Assembly (NCBI RefSeq): GCF_030409505.1
Contig: NZ_JAUFPZ010000002.1
Span: 3,675,001 to 3,739,000 of the forward strand
Source of the DNA: Zunongwangia endophytica
Lineage (GTDB): Bacteria > Bacteroidota > Bacteroidia > Flavobacteriales > Flavobacteriaceae
Direction of reading: 5' to 3'
DNA length: 64,000 bases
In this document: positions 25,505-34,944 of the stretch, piece by piece
Layout of the letters: the number at the start of each line of letters is the position of its first letter
Position numbering within the stretch: position 1 is the first letter of the stretch
The notes under the pieces: generated by a model
Seen by the model: only the letters and a program-made list of their open reading frames with translations
Told to the model about the DNA's origin: nothing
The model's database searches: none
Position numbers and translations under genes: made by a program

Positions 25505-27145
25505 ATGAAACGAATATACCTGGCAACATTTATGTTGCTTTTTGCTTTCTCTACAAAAGCACAGCAATCAGAATTCAAAAATAAAAAACCAAAATTGGTA
25601 GTAGGAATCGTAGTCGATCAGATGCGATATGACTACCTGAATAAGTTTTGGAATAAATATGAAGAGGGCGGTTTTAAACGCTTAATAAAGGAAGGTTTTA
25701 ACTTTAGAAATAATCATTTCAATTACGCGCCAACTTACACCGGTCCGGGACATACCTCTGTTTGGACAGGAACTAGCCCAATGAATCATGGGATTATCGG
25801 CAATAACTGGTATGATAAGTTTGCGGGAGAAATGGTGTATTGCGCACAGGACGATGATGTAGAATCTGTTGGCACTAAAACCGATGCAGGTAAAATGTCT
25901 CCGCATCGTATCGAAGCGACGACGCTATCAGATCAAAACAGACTCAACACGCAGTTTAGAGGAAAAACAATCGGAGTATCTATTAAAGATCGTGGTTCTA
26001 TTCTTCCGGCGGGACATACAGCAAATGGTGCTTATTGGTACTCTGGTGGTAACGATGGGAAATTTATCACAAGCACGTATTACATGGAAGAATTACCTGA
26101 ATGGGTTGAGGATTTCAATAAATCTGGAAAAGCAGATTCTTACCTAAAAGAATGGAATACACTTTACGACATTGAAACCTACACAGAAAGTGGGGAAGAT
26201 GATAATGATTTTGAAAACGGTTTTAAAGGAAAGGATAAAGCTACTTTTCCCTATGATCTTAAAAAATTAAGTAAGAAAAATGGTAAATATAGCCTGATTC
26301 CTCAAACACCATATGGTGATGATATCACTTTGGATTTTGCACTTGCAGCAATTAAAGGAGAAGATTTAGGTAAAGATGAAGATACCGATATTTTAACCCT
26401 TAGTTTTTCTAGTACCGATAAGGTAGGGCATAACTTTGGCGCAAACTCTAAAGAAGTAGAGGATACTTACCTAAGATTAGATAAAAATCTATCTGATCTT
26501 TTAAGTTATTTAGATGAAAATGTTGGAGAAGGAGAATATACTATTTTCCTTACTGCAGATCATGGTGGTGGTCATGTTGGTGGTTTTCTTGATAAGAATA
26601 GAATCCCAACCGGAGATTTAGATTATGATAAATTGGAAGAAGACTTTTCTGCTTTTTCTACGGAAAAATTTGGCGACGGACTTATCAAAAATGTATCAAA
26701 CAATCAGATATTTTTTGATTACAAATACATAGCAGATAATGATTTGAATCCAGCTGAGGTAGAAACGAAAATCGAACATTTTTTAATTCAGCAGCCAGGT
26801 GTTTATAAAGTGTATACTCGAAGTGAGTTACAGGGCAACAACTTTTCTAATGGATTAGGTTATGTTGTTCAAAACGGATTCAACCAAAAAAGAAGTGGAG
26901 ATGTAATTATAGTAACGCATCCGGGAAGTGGTTACGGTAAAGGTTCTACCCATGGTAGTGTTTTTAACTATGATACGCACACCCCATTGCTGTTTTTTGG
27001 AGCAGGCGTACCAAAAGGGGAAACTTACGAGCGTTCAGAGATTGTGGATATTGCGCCAACCATGGCAGCAATTTTAGGAATAGAATATCCTAATGCTACA
27101 AGTGGTAAACCATTAGCGATAATGTTGGATAAAGCTTCAGAATAA
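25505..27145 (+). CDS. pafA: PafA-type alkaline phosphatase
   Basis: A periplasmic, zinc-dependent phosphomonoesterase of the alkaline phosphatase superfamily. The 546-residue precursor has a Sec signal peptide cleaved near TKA-QQ. The catalytic residues known from Elizabethkingia PafA fall at the same or nearly the same precursor positions here: Asp38, nucleophile Thr79 (TYTGPGHT), Asn100, Lys161 and Arg163 (KDR, one position shifted), Asp305 and His309 (DKVGH), Asp352 and His353 (ADHGG), and His483 (STHGS). This argues for a monoesterase rather than a diesterase of the same fold. It is a single-gene unit with promoter and terminator, and no Pho-box-like element is recognised. Confidence 0.94.
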   Translation: MKRIYLATFMLLFAFSTKAQQSEFKNKKPKLVVGIVVDQMRYDYLNKFWNKYEEGGFKRLIKEGFNFRNNHFNYAPTYTGPGHTSVWTGTSPMNHGIIGNNWYDKFAGEMVYCAQDDDVESVGTKTDAGKMSPHRIEATTLSDQNRLNTQFRGKTIGVSIKDRGSILPAGHTANGAYWYSGGNDGKFITSTYYMEELPEWVEDFNKSGKADSYLKEWNTLYDIETYTESGEDDNDFENGFKGKDKATFPYDLKKLSKKNGKYSLIPQTPYGDDITLDFALAAIKGEDLGKDEDTDILTLSFSSTDKVGHNFGANSKEVEDTYLRLDKNLSDLLSYLDENVGEGEYTIFLTADHGGGHVGGFLDKNRIPTGDLDYDKLEEDFSAFSTEKFGDGLIKNVSNNQIFFDYKYIADNDLNPAEVETKIEHFLIQQPGVYKVYTRSELQGNNFSNGLGYVVQNGFNQKRSGDVIIVTHPGSGYGKGSTHGSVFNYDTHTPLLFFGAGVPKGETYERSEIVDIAPTMAAILGIEYPNATSGKPLAIMLDKASE

Positions 27146-27162
27146 AATAAACTGAAATAACT

Positions 27163-27202
27163 AAAAAGCTCCTGAGTTTAGATAAATTCAGGAGCTTTTT
27201 TT
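27163..27202 (+). terminator. terminator after pafA
   Basis: A 13-bp stem (A5 GCTCCTGA / TCAGGAGC T5) with a 12-base loop ends in a run of seven T. Confidence 0.9.
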
Positions 27203-27329
27203 ATTGGCACCGCCAAACGGTTTGATATTCGATGGCTTGCCTTGAAATTGAAAATTCGTTTCCGGACTATGACTTATGGGCTTTACCTAAGATGGTTTAT
27301 TCAATTCTGTAGTCAAAAAATAAATGTTG

Positions 27330-28184
27330 TTATTTAATAATTTTGCCCTTCATTTTTTTCCAGCGTAAGTCTCTAATAAATTTTCCTTCTTCTTTGGAAA
27401 CTAATAAAGGTTCATTTGCTTTTTTTGCCTGAAAATAGCCTTTTAAATACGACGGAAATAGACCGTAGTCTTTTTTCATAAAAGCTAATTTGGCTGAAGC
27501 AATTCCTGTAATTAAAAATCCATATCCTAATCTATAAAATGCTTTTCCCTGTTTGTAGCGAGAAGCTTTGGTGTTATAATTAGCTCCGGTAGGTTTTAAG
27601 TGTTTTACGTGCAGTTTTTCAGTAGTTTCGATCTTCCAATCGTGAAACTGGGCTAAAAGCTCATCTACCGTATCCCAGCCCATCGCAGGTTTTAATCCTC
27701 CAATAGCTGTAAAGCATTCTTTGCGATAACATTTTAAAGCACCCCGAATGTGATCTTTATCGGTAAGATTTTCGATAATCCAGTCGCCATTTTTTTCGAT
27801 CGTACAATGTCCGGCGGCCATTCCGATTTTTGAATCTTTTTTGAAAATTTCAACGATAGTTTCTAAGTAATTTTCAGGAAAAATCAAATCAGCATCGAAC
27901 TTACAGATCAGATCATAGTTTTCATCTAATTCTGCTAAACCAGCATTAAAAGCATTGATCACTTTGCTTCCCGGTTGATGCGCCTCAGAAGAGGTGGTAT
28001 TTTTTAGCTGAATAAAAGGATGCTTTTCGATAAAATCCTGAACAATTTTTGGAGTGTCATCGGTGCTTTGGTCGTTTACGACAACAATTTTACTTGGTAG
28101 AAAAGTTTGGCTAACCAAAGACTGAAGGGTTAATCCAATAAAATCTGCTTCGTTGTGTGCCGGTATGGCGATGTAAATTTTCAA
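27330..28184 (-). CDS. glycosyltransferase family 2 protein
   Basis: A 284-residue GT-A fold enzyme that would transfer a sugar from a nucleotide sugar to an unknown acceptor. The N-terminus has YIAIPAHNEADFIGLTLQSL (split here as PAHNEADFI), VVVNDQSTDDT and the metal-binding Asp97-Ala-Asp99 in KFDADLIFP. The C-terminal part (residues 175-284) is basic and has no clear membrane span, so it is cytoplasmic or peripheral. It is last in a minus-strand run after an unrelated lipoprotein gene. The methyltransferase and KAS-III genes 1 kb upstream may be functional partners, but this is inference. Confidence 0.85.
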   Translation of the reverse strand: MKIYIAIPAHNEADFIGLTLQSLVSQTFLPSKIVVVNDQSTDDTPKIVQDFIEKHPFIQLKNTTSSEAHQPGSKVINAFNAGLAELDENYDLICKFDADLIFPENYLETIVEIFKKDSKIGMAAGHCTIEKNGDWIIENLTDKDHIRGALKCYRKECFTAIGGLKPAMGWDTVDELLAQFHDWKIETTEKLHVKHLKPTGANYNTKASRYKQGKAFYRLGYGFLITGIASAKLAFMKKDYGLFPSYLKGYFQAKKANEPLLVSKEEGKFIRDLRWKKMKGKIIK

Positions 28185-28261
28185 AAGCTAAAGTTTAGCG
28201 TAAACTTACGATATTCTATAATTTCAGAATAAATTTTATAAATCGAAGTTTTTTCGAAAAA

Positions 28262-28346
28262 GATATCTCAAAATGAGAATGATATCATACAAATGCCTCA
28301 TGGGTTTGTTTCCGGGTATTTACTAGTAGTCTATGAGGGTTTGTAT
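28262..28346. repeat. imperfect inverted repeats downstream of the orphan lipoprotein gene
   Basis: Two nested structures are visible: TCTCA-AAA-TGAGA flanked by two GATATC copies at 28262-28286, and ATACAAATGCCTCATGG (28287-28303) pairing imperfectly with TATGAGGGTTTGTAT (28332-28346). The second lies 17 bases past the stop codon of the lipoprotein gene on the minus strand. No T tract follows, so termination is only possible. Confidence 0.45.
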
Positions 28347-28363
28347 CCTTAGTGAAATTTTGA

Positions 28364-29011
28364 TTAATACTCGATTTGATTTGTAGTTAAAGTAAACTCT
28401 TTGTTATTATTAAATTTAAATGTTGTTCTAAAAATATAAGTGTCTACTTCAGTCTCTTTACTATCAAAAGATAGAACAATGTATTCTGGAAATGATTCTT
28501 TACATCTCGATACAAATTCTTCTATTGTCAATTCATACTTTGCAAAAGTATGTTGACTATTGATTTCTGGAGTCAAAATAAATTTTATGACATCAGAGTC
28601 GTTATTAATTGTATAAAATTGATCGTCATTCTTTTTTACCTCTACGGTAACACTTTCAAGTCTGTCATAATATAGTAATTGGCGGTCTATAATGAAACCA
28701 TCTTTTGCATTTTCGGCATCTATTTTTCTATAATACTCTATTAAAGTTTCACGACTGTTAGATATGAAATCAAAATAAACTAAAATCTCATTTTTATTTA
28801 TAAAGTCAGTTATTGAGTTTGGTTTAATTACAGGGAAATTATCAGGGATTTGATAAATAGTTGCATAGTCTAAGTTGATTGTGTCAATAATAATTCCTTC
28901 TTCCATTATAGCTGTAATATCTGAGGAAGTTGTTTCATTAGAGATATCATCATCCCTGTATTCACAGGCGCCAAGGAGTAATATACAAATGGAGAATAAT
29001 ACTTTTTTCAT
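28364..29011 (-). CDS. unrecognised lipoprotein
   Basis: I do not recognise this 215-residue protein. A short signal peptide ends in a lipobox with Cys16 (LLGAC), followed by an acidic, Ser/Thr-rich tether (residues 17-35) and then an alternating hydrophobic/polar sequence that looks like a small beta-rich domain with a helical stretch near residues 85-105. The last ~60 residues repeat the strand-like texture (TYIFRTTFKFNNNKEFTLT). The tether lacks a run of acidic residues strong enough to call a surface export signal. The gene appears more AT-rich than its neighbours and separates the glycosyltransferase from the methyltransferase. The open frame, start and lipobox make it very likely real. 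Confidence 0.75.
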   Translation of the reverse strand: MKKVLFSICILLLGACEYRDDDISNETTSSDITAIMEEGIIIDTINLDYATIYQIPDNFPVIKPNSITDFINKNEILVYFDFISNSRETLIEYYRKIDAENAKDGFIIDRQLLYYDRLESVTVEVKKNDDQFYTINNDSDVIKFILTPEINSQHTFAKYELTIEEFVSRCKESFPEYIVLSFDSKETEVDTYIFRTTFKFNNNKEFTLTTNQIEY

Positions 29012-29137
29012 AGTTTCAGTTTATATAATTCTGTACTAGAGAGATACAAAAAAAGTGAAATGGTTGCGTTATTGAATCCAGACTCTTCAAAAATGACACA
29101 CAACTAACGATTAACGATACAATAACTTTAAATTGTT

Positions 29138-29656
29138 CTATTTTCGTTCCGCATAAACTGCATAATAACGCGGAGTAAATCGTCTAAAAATCGGCCGAAT
29201 TCCAACCTTGTTCACAGGATTAGTCCATTGTAAGCGATCTTTGATTTTCCATCCCGTTTTCTCTAATAGCCAATCGAATTGCCAGTCTTCAAATTCATGA
29301 TAGTGGCGATCACGCATATCGGTTTTACTACGATATGCTTCAGAAAACCATAATTTTAACGGCACGGTAGTCACTAATTTATCGGCTTCAATATTTTTTA
29401 GAATCGTATAAGGATTCAATAAATGTTCAAAAATTTCAAAGGCAGTAACGACTTCGAAATCTTGCTTTACAATATCAAATTTCTCATCTAAATCTTCACC
29501 AGTTGTATTGGTGATCTCGTATCCTTCCTTCAGCATAATTTCAGAAAAAGGGTTTTGAATTCCCAGATCTAAAATATTAGAAGGTGCTTTAACATGTTTG
29601 TTTAAAAATTCTAGTGTTTTTTGAAATCGTTTACCGGGATAGGTATTCTCGTACAT
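29138..29656 (-). CDS. class I SAM-dependent methyltransferase-like protein
   Basis: A 172-residue protein with the layout of a class I methyltransferase: a first strand ILDLGIQNPFSE in the place of the SAM-binding glycine-rich loop, an acidic second strand, VTAFEIFEHLLNP as the post-II motif, and a C-terminal RHYHEFEDWQFDWLLEKTGW block. The usual GxGxG loop is degenerate (LGIQNP), so SAM binding is uncertain. The gene starts 1 base after the stop of the KAS-III gene, which strongly suggests a shared pathway, probably modifying an acyl or glycolipid product. The substrate cannot be inferred. Confidence 0.78.
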   Translation of the reverse strand: MYENTYPGKRFQKTLEFLNKHVKAPSNILDLGIQNPFSEIMLKEGYEITNTTGEDLDEKFDIVKQDFEVVTAFEIFEHLLNPYTILKNIEADKLVTTVPLKLWFSEAYRSKTDMRDRHYHEFEDWQFDWLLEKTGWKIKDRLQWTNPVNKVGIRPIFRRFTPRYYAVYAERK

Positions 29657-29657
29657 T

Positions 29658-30716
29658 TTAATATTCGTATACTATTGCATTAATATTCATACCGGCACCA
29701 ACACTGGCCAGCAAAATAATATCACCTTTTTGCAATTCCTGATTTTCAATCTTTTTGTTCACTACCAAATCTAATAATGTTGGCACTGTTGCAACACTGC
29801 TATTTCCCAATTCTTTAATAGACATCGGCATCACGCCTTCTGGGATTTTTTTGCCAAACAATTTATAAAAACGTTTGATAATAGCTTCATCCATTTTTTC
29901 ATTCGCCTGATGGATAAATACTTTTTTAAGATCATCAATTCCTTTTCCGCTTTGCTCTAGGCAAGACTTCATCGCATTCGGAACATTGATCAACGCAAAT
30001 TCGTAAATTTTGCGACCATTCATTTTAATAAAACGCGTATCAGAATCAGTTTCCTGATTGTTCGATTTTCCAAAATAAATATATTTAGATTCACTTAAAG
30101 AATGCGTAGCTGTTTCGTGCGCTAAAATACCGCCGGTTTCTTCGCTTGCTTCTAAAATAGCGGCACCAGCACCATCAGAAAATATCATGCTGTCTCTGTC
30201 GTGTTGATCTACAACTCTAGAAAGTGATTCGGCTCCTATAACTAGGCATTTTTTGGCCATACCGCACTTAATAAAAGCTTGTGCCTGTATCATTCCTTCA
30301 ATCCAGCCAGGGCATCCAAAAAGAACATCATAACATACACATTTTGGATTCTTGATGCGTAACTTAGCTTTTACACGTGTAGCCATACTTGGCACCGTGT
30401 CGCTTTGTATAGATCCTTTACTAACATCACCATAATTGGTAGCAACAATAATGTAATCTAGCGTTTCAATATCTACGTTAGAAGATGCTATTGCTTTTTG
30501 CGCTGCCAAAAAAGCAATATCTGAGGTGTTAAGAGAATCATCGATATAGCGACGTTCTTCAATACCGGTGATTGCTTTAAATTTTTCTATAGTCTCCTCG
30601 TTGGAGTGAGGAAAGTCACTACCGTCCAGATTTTTGAATTCATGCAGATGAAAATCGGCATTTTTAGTAATTACATTTGGGATATAACTTCCCGTTCCAG
30701 TGATCTTGATGTTCAT
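29658..30716 (-). CDS. 3-oxoacyl-ACP synthase III family protein
   Basis: A 352-residue KAS-III-type condensing enzyme. The catalytic triad is visible: Cys135 in VLFGCPGWI, His269 in FIHQAN and Asn305 in ELGNSSVAT. An insertion of about 20 residues before the cysteine relative to E. coli FabH, and the CPGW instead of CAGF context, mark it as a FabH-like paralogue rather than the housekeeping enzyme. Such paralogues condense or transfer acyl groups in secondary lipid or polyketide routes. It heads a tight pair with the methyltransferase gene. The precise acyl substrate is unknown. Confidence 0.88.
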   Translation of the reverse strand: MNIKITGTGSYIPNVITKNADFHLHEFKNLDGSDFPHSNEETIEKFKAITGIEERRYIDDSLNTSDIAFLAAQKAIASSNVDIETLDYIIVATNYGDVSKGSIQSDTVPSMATRVKAKLRIKNPKCVCYDVLFGCPGWIEGMIQAQAFIKCGMAKKCLVIGAESLSRVVDQHDRDSMIFSDGAGAAILEASEETGGILAHETATHSLSESKYIYFGKSNNQETDSDTRFIKMNGRKIYEFALINVPNAMKSCLEQSGKGIDDLKKVFIHQANEKMDEAIIKRFYKLFGKKIPEGVMPMSIKELGNSSVATVPTLLDLVVNKKIENQELQKGDIILLASVGAGMNINAIVYEY

Positions 30717-30798
30717 CCGTCAATTTGAATTAGTAATGAAATATAAGAATTATTGTTCGCAATCCTAACAAAATGTTAATTGGTTATTCTGAAATCTA

Positions 30799-30829
30799 TA
30801 AAAAAAGGCTATCAATTTTGATAGCCTCT
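30799..30829 (-). terminator. terminator of gcvP
   Basis: A 10-bp perfect stem AGGCTATCAA / TTGATAGCCT with a 2-base spacer, followed on the minus strand by a run of seven T. It lies about 21 bases past the gcvP stop codon. Confidence 0.85.
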
Positions 30830-30849
30830 TAAAAATAAGTGTTATCAGA

Positions 30850-33702
30850 TTAAGCTTCCATATATTCCTCTATCGGAGGACAGGTACACATAAGGTTTCT
30901 GTCTCCAAAAGCTTCGTCTACTCGGCGAACGGTAGGCCAAAACTTATTGTCTGCAATATATTCTAGTGGAAAAGCTGCTTTTTCTCTGCTATAAGGGAAA
31001 CTCCATTCGCTTGAAGTAAGCATTTTAATAGTATGAGGTGCATTTTTCAACACGTTGTTAGTGTCGTCTGCACTTAATTCTTCAATTTCTTTTCTAATAG
31101 AGATCAACGCATCACAAAAACGATCCAACTCAGCTTTACTTTCACTTTCTGTAGGCTCGATCATTACCGTTCCTGCCACAGGAAACGATACTGTAGGCGC
31201 ATGGAATCCATAATCGATTAGACGCTTAGCAATATCTGTAACTTCGATGCCATTGTCTTTAAATGGTCTACAGTCTATAATCATTTCGTGAGCTGCACGT
31301 CCTCTTTCTCCAGAGTATAACGTTTTATAATGATCTGAAAGACGTTCTTTAATATAATTTGCGTTTAAGATCGCATGTTCGGTAGCTTTCTGAAGTCCGC
31401 CGCTTCCAAGCATTTTGATATATGCATAAGAAATTAAACACACTAAAGAAGATCCCCAAGGAGCTGAAGAAATTGGGCCAATGGCTTGTTCTCCGCCAGT
31501 TTTAATTACTGGATTTCCTGGTAAAAACGGCACTAGTTGTTTTGCAACACAAATAGGACCAACACCTGGACCACCGCCACCATGTGGAATCGCAAAGGTT
31601 TTATGAAGGTTTAAGTGACAAACATCAGCACCGATATTTCCAGGATTGGTCAAACCAACCTGAGCATTCATATTGGCACCATCCATATAAACCTGCCCGC
31701 CATTATCGTGGATAATCTGAGTAATTTCTTTAATAGCCGATTCGAATACACCGTGAGTAGATGGGTAAGTTACCATTAAAGCTGCAAGATTATCTTTATG
31801 CTCAATAGCTTTTTCTCTTAGATCATCAACATCTATATTTCCATTTTCGGTAGCTTTGGTCACTACTACTTTCATTCCCGCCATTACTGCAGAAGCTGGA
31901 TTGGTTCCGTGTGCAGAAGAAGGAATTAGACAAACATCACGATGTCCCTGGCCTTCAGCTTCATGATACGCTCTAATCACCATTAATCCTGCATATTCCC
32001 CTTGTGCACCAGAATTTGGTTGCAAAGAAGTAGCAGAAAAACCAGTAATCTCGGTTAACTGATCTTCCAGTTCTTTAAGAATGATTTGATAACCTTCAGC
32101 TTGTTCTACCGGAGCAAATGGATGAATATTTCCCCATTGCGGATTACTAAGCGGAAGCATTTCTGAAGCTGCATTTAGCTTCATGGTACAAGAACCCAAA
32201 GAGATCATCGAATGATTTAGTGAAAGATCTTTACGCTCTAATTTTTTGATATAACGCATCAATTCAGTTTCTGAATGGTATGCGTTAAAAACGTCGTGAG
32301 TTAAGAAATCTGTTTTTCTAGAAACCGATTCTGGTATTGCGCTGATTTCTTTTAATTCTGAAAGCGCTTCAGTTTCTTTACTGGCTACTTCAGCAAAAAT
32401 GGAAACTACCGCATTTACATCTTCTGTAGTAGTAGTTTCATTTAACGAAATAACTACAGTTTCAGCATTAGGGTAATAGAAGTTATATTCTTTAGCTTCC
32501 GCAGCAGCTTTTATTTTTTCAGCATCTGCTTTTATCTGAAGTGTATCAAAGTATGCTGAATTTACCTGCTCGTATCCTAAACTCTCTAATTGTGAAGCTA
32601 AGTTTGTTGTTGAATAATGAACGGTATCAGCAATATATTGTAATCCTTTTGGACCGTGATAAACTGCGTACATTCCTGCCATTACTGCAAGTAAAACCTG
32701 TGCAGTACAAATGTTAGAGGTTGCACGATCACGTTTTATATGTTGCTCTCTGGTTTGTAACGCCATTCTTAGCGCACGATTACCATCGGCATCTTTAGTT
32801 ACACCAATAATACGCCCAGGAAGGTTTCTTTTGTAAGCCTCTTTAGTTGCAAAATAAGCAGCGTGAGGCCCACCGTAACCTAATGGAATTCCAAAACGTT
32901 GTGTTGTTCCTACAACTACATCTACTCCCAATTCTCCAGGAGCTTGTAATTTTACTAAGCTTAAAATATCTGCAGCTACAGCTACTTTTATCGAATTTTC
33001 ATTACAGTTATTTACAAAATCTGCATAATCGAAAATTTGTCCGTGCTTTCCAGGATATTGAATTAAAGCCCCAAAAAATTCAGAAGAATAATCGAATTCG
33101 GCGTGGTTGCCAAGTACGATTTCAATACCTAAAAATTCTGCACGGGTTTTAATTAATGAGATGGTTTGTGGTAAAACCTGTTCAGAAATAAAGAACTTAT
33201 TTACATTATCCTTTTTTTGCTTACGATCTCTAACTGCAAATAGTAAAGCCATAGCTTCTGCCGCTGCAGTAGATTCGTCTAAAAGCGAGGCATTGGCGAT
33301 TTCCATTCCGGTAAGATCGCTTACCATGGTTTGGAAATTTAGCAAAGCTTCCAATCTTCCTTGAGCAATCTCAGCTTGATAAGGCGTATAAGCCGTATAC
33401 CAACCCGGATTTTCTAAAACATTACGTTGTATTACCGCAGGCATAATTCCCTGGTGGTAACCTAGGCCAATGTAAGATTTGAAAACCTTATTTTTAGCAG
33501 CTAACTTTCCAATATGCTCGGCGTATTGATTCTCACTAAGCGCTTTTGGTAAATTTAGGGGCTGTTTTAAACGAATATCATCTGGGATTGTTTCGTAGAT
33601 AAGCTGCTCCAAACTATCAACGCCGATAGTCTGTAGCATCTCTTTAAGATTTTCTTCTTTAGGACCAATGTGTCGAAGGGCAAAAGAATCTGTTCTCATC
33701 AA
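30850..33702 (-). CDS. gcvP: glycine dehydrogenase (aminomethyl-transferring), P protein
   Basis: The P protein of the glycine cleavage system decarboxylates glycine on pyridoxal phosphate and passes the aminomethyl group to the lipoyl arm of the H protein. The 950-residue length is that of the fused (alpha2) form. Both halves are visible: the N-terminal half starting FALRHIGP and containing [40 protein letters not shown] (in pieces), and the C-terminal half with [11 protein letters not shown], the AHGTNPAS motif and the PLP lysine near residue 700 in [14 protein letters not shown]. gcvT and gcvH are not adjacent. It is a single-gene unit; I see no glycine riboswitch upstream. Confidence 0.97.
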   Translation of the reverse strand: MMRTDSFALRHIGPKEENLKEMLQTIGVDSLEQLIYETIPDDIRLKQPLNLPKALSENQYAEHIGKLAAKNKVFKSYIGLGYHQGIMPAVIQRNVLENPGWYTAYTPYQAEIAQGRLEALLNFQTMVSDLTGMEIANASLLDESTAAAEAMALLFAVRDRKQKKDNVNKFFISEQVLPQTISLIKTRAEFLGIEIVLGNHAEFDYSSEFFGALIQYPGKHGQIFDYADFVNNCNENSIKVAVAADILSLVKLQAPGELGVDVVVGTTQRFGIPLGYGGPHAAYFATKEAYKRNLPGRIIGVTKDADGNRALRMALQTREQHIKRDRATSNICTAQVLLAVMAGMYAVYHGPKGLQYIADTVHYSTTNLASQLESLGYEQVNSAYFDTLQIKADAEKIKAAAEAKEYNFYYPNAETVVISLNETTTTEDVNAVVSIFAEVASKETEALSELKEISAIPESVSRKTDFLTHDVFNAYHSETELMRYIKKLERKDLSLNHSMISLGSCTMKLNAASEMLPLSNPQWGNIHPFAPVEQAEGYQIILKELEDQLTEITGFSATSLQPNSGAQGEYAGLMVIRAYHEAEGQGHRDVCLIPSSAHGTNPASAVMAGMKVVVTKATENGNIDVDDLREKAIEHKDNLAALMVTYPSTHGVFESAIKEITQIIHDNGGQVYMDGANMNAQVGLTNPGNIGADVCHLNLHKTFAIPHGGGGPGVGPICVAKQLVPFLPGNPVIKTGGEQAIGPISSAPWGSSLVCLISYAYIKMLGSGGLQKATEHAILNANYIKERLSDHYKTLYSGERGRAAHEMIIDCRPFKDNGIEVTDIAKRLIDYGFHAPTVSFPVAGTVMIEPTESESKAELDRFCDALISIRKEIEELSADDTNNVLKNAPHTIKMLTSSEWSFPYSREKAAFPLEYIADNKFWPTVRRVDEAFGDRNLMCTCPPIEEYMEA

Positions 33703-33864
33703 TATTGTAGTTGTGTTTTGATGGCGCGAAATTACACAATTTCATCGTAAATCTTTAAAGATTAGGCGACACAGTTTTAAAGATTTTTTAACGTCTGATA
33801 AAGAAGTATAGCTTAAAATTTTGACGTTCATTTTTCGTAAAAATAAATTGAAATTAGAATTGCC

Positions 33865-33872
33865 TATTTTAG
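33865..33872 (+). promoter_or_regulatory. putative -7 box of the UbiA-like gene
   Basis: TATTTTAG differs from TAnnTTTG by one base and ends 4 bases before the GTG start, again suggesting a leaderless transcript. Confidence 0.35.
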
Positions 33873-33876
33873 CCGG

Positions 33877-34701
33877 GTGAAGTCGCTAAAATATCTTTTT
33901 AATCTTTATTTAAATTCCAGTATCCACACCGGGATTGCTGTGGTTTGTTTTACACTGGTCACTTTTTTAGAGTTCGGAATTGCGGTAGATCAAAACCTGC
34001 TCTGGTTTATTTTCTTCGGAACGGTTACCAGCTATAATTTTGTAAAATACGCCAGTGTTGCCGGTTTGCATCATTCCAGTCTTGCTGAGAATTTAAAGAT
34101 TATACAGGTGTTTTCGTTTTTCTGTTTTATAGCCTTATTGTGGTATACACTGAAACAAGATTACAAAACACTTTTCGTTTCGACTATACTGGGAATGTTA
34201 ACCTTGCTTTACGCAACACCTGTTTTAAAAGGACATCAAAATTTAAGGAATATCGCCGGTATTAAAGTGTTTGTAATAGCAATTACAGCTACCGGAACCG
34301 GAGTTTTGTTACCCTTATTACATCATTATGAGATTTCACTTCAGGATAAAATTATAGCTATAATTCAACGAATATTAATACATGTAGTTTTGATGCTTCC
34401 TTTTGAAATTAGAGATTTAAGATATGATCATGCATCACTAAAAACCATTCCGCAGCTATTGGGAGTAAAGAACACGAAAATCTTTGGAGGTGTTTTGCTT
34501 TTTTTAGCGGTAGGTTTAGAACTTTTTAAAACTAATGCTGTTGAACATAGTTTGCCGGGATTGGCAATATTCGCAGTTTTGGTTATCTTAATGTTGTTGG
34601 CCTCGAGAACAAAACAAAACAAATTTTATTCTTCTTTTTGGGTAGAAGCTGCGCCAATATTTTGGGTGCTTATTTTGGTTATTCTAGGTGAGATTTTCTA
34701 A
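33877..34701 (+). CDS. UbiA-superfamily-like integral membrane protein
   Basis: A 274-residue protein with about eight hydrophobic helices. The second Asp-rich motif of UbiA prenyltransferases is recognisable in EIRDLRYDHASLKTIPQLLG (split: IRDLRYDHAS, then LKTIPQLLG at about residues 179-197). The first motif, normally NxxxDxxxD, is reduced to YNFVKYASV without aspartates, so normal prenyl-diphosphate chemistry is doubtful. The start is GTG; an in-frame stop bars any longer form, and there is no nearby ATG that keeps the first helix. The 3' end overlaps the convergent anti-sigma gene by 23 bases. Function unknown. Confidence 0.75.
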   Translation: MKSLKYLFNLYLNSSIHTGIAVVCFTLVTFLEFGIAVDQNLLWFIFFGTVTSYNFVKYASVAGLHHSSLAENLKIIQVFSFFCFIALLWYTLKQDYKTLFVSTILGMLTLLYATPVLKGHQNLRNIAGIKVFVIAITATGTGVLLPLLHHYEISLQDKIIAIIQRILIHVVLMLPFEIRDLRYDHASLKTIPQLLGVKNTKIFGGVLLFLAVGLELFKTNAVEHSLPGLAIFAVLVILMLLASRTKQNKFYSSFWVEAAPIFWVLILVILGEIF

Positions 34702-34942
34702 GCTCTTCTTCGATAGCTTTACGCCAGCATTCTTTCTCGTCTGGCGAGCAGCACTCTAATTTTGCTTTCTCGATAAGTTTAGTTAAACGCGTATTACGCT
34801 CGCTATATTCTCTACAACGAGGACATTCTGATAAATGCTCTAAAAGCTGCATTTTTTCTATCAAGTCAGCTTCTTTATACTGACCTTTATCACAGCAGCA
34901 TTCGGCCTTATCGCAATCAATATATTTCTTTTCTTCTTGCAT
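34679..34942 (-). CDS. Cys-rich zinc-finger anti-sigma-like protein
   Basis: An 87-residue soluble protein encoded 2 bases after the ECF sigma gene stop, so the two are co-transcribed. It carries the ZAS zinc motif His36-x3-Cys40-x2-Cys43 (HLSECPRC), as in soluble zinc-binding anti-sigma factors, plus two extra cysteine groups, C10/C15/C16/C17 and C64/C65/C72: nine cysteines in all. No membrane span is present. I choose the ATG at 34942 rather than the one 66 bases upstream, because the longer form would run back into the sigma gene. Role inferred from motif and position: binds the sigma factor and may sense redox state or metal. Confidence 0.75.
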   Translation of the reverse strand: MQEEKKYIDCDKAECCCDKGQYKEADLIEKMQLLEHLSECPRCREYSERNTRLTKLIEKAKLECCSPDEKECWRKAIEEELRKSHLE

Positions 34943-34944
34943 AG

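Noticed and set aside
33703..33876. Possible glycine riboswitch upstream of gcvP
   Set aside because: I looked for paired aptamer-like hairpins in the 174-base spacer and saw no convincing structure.
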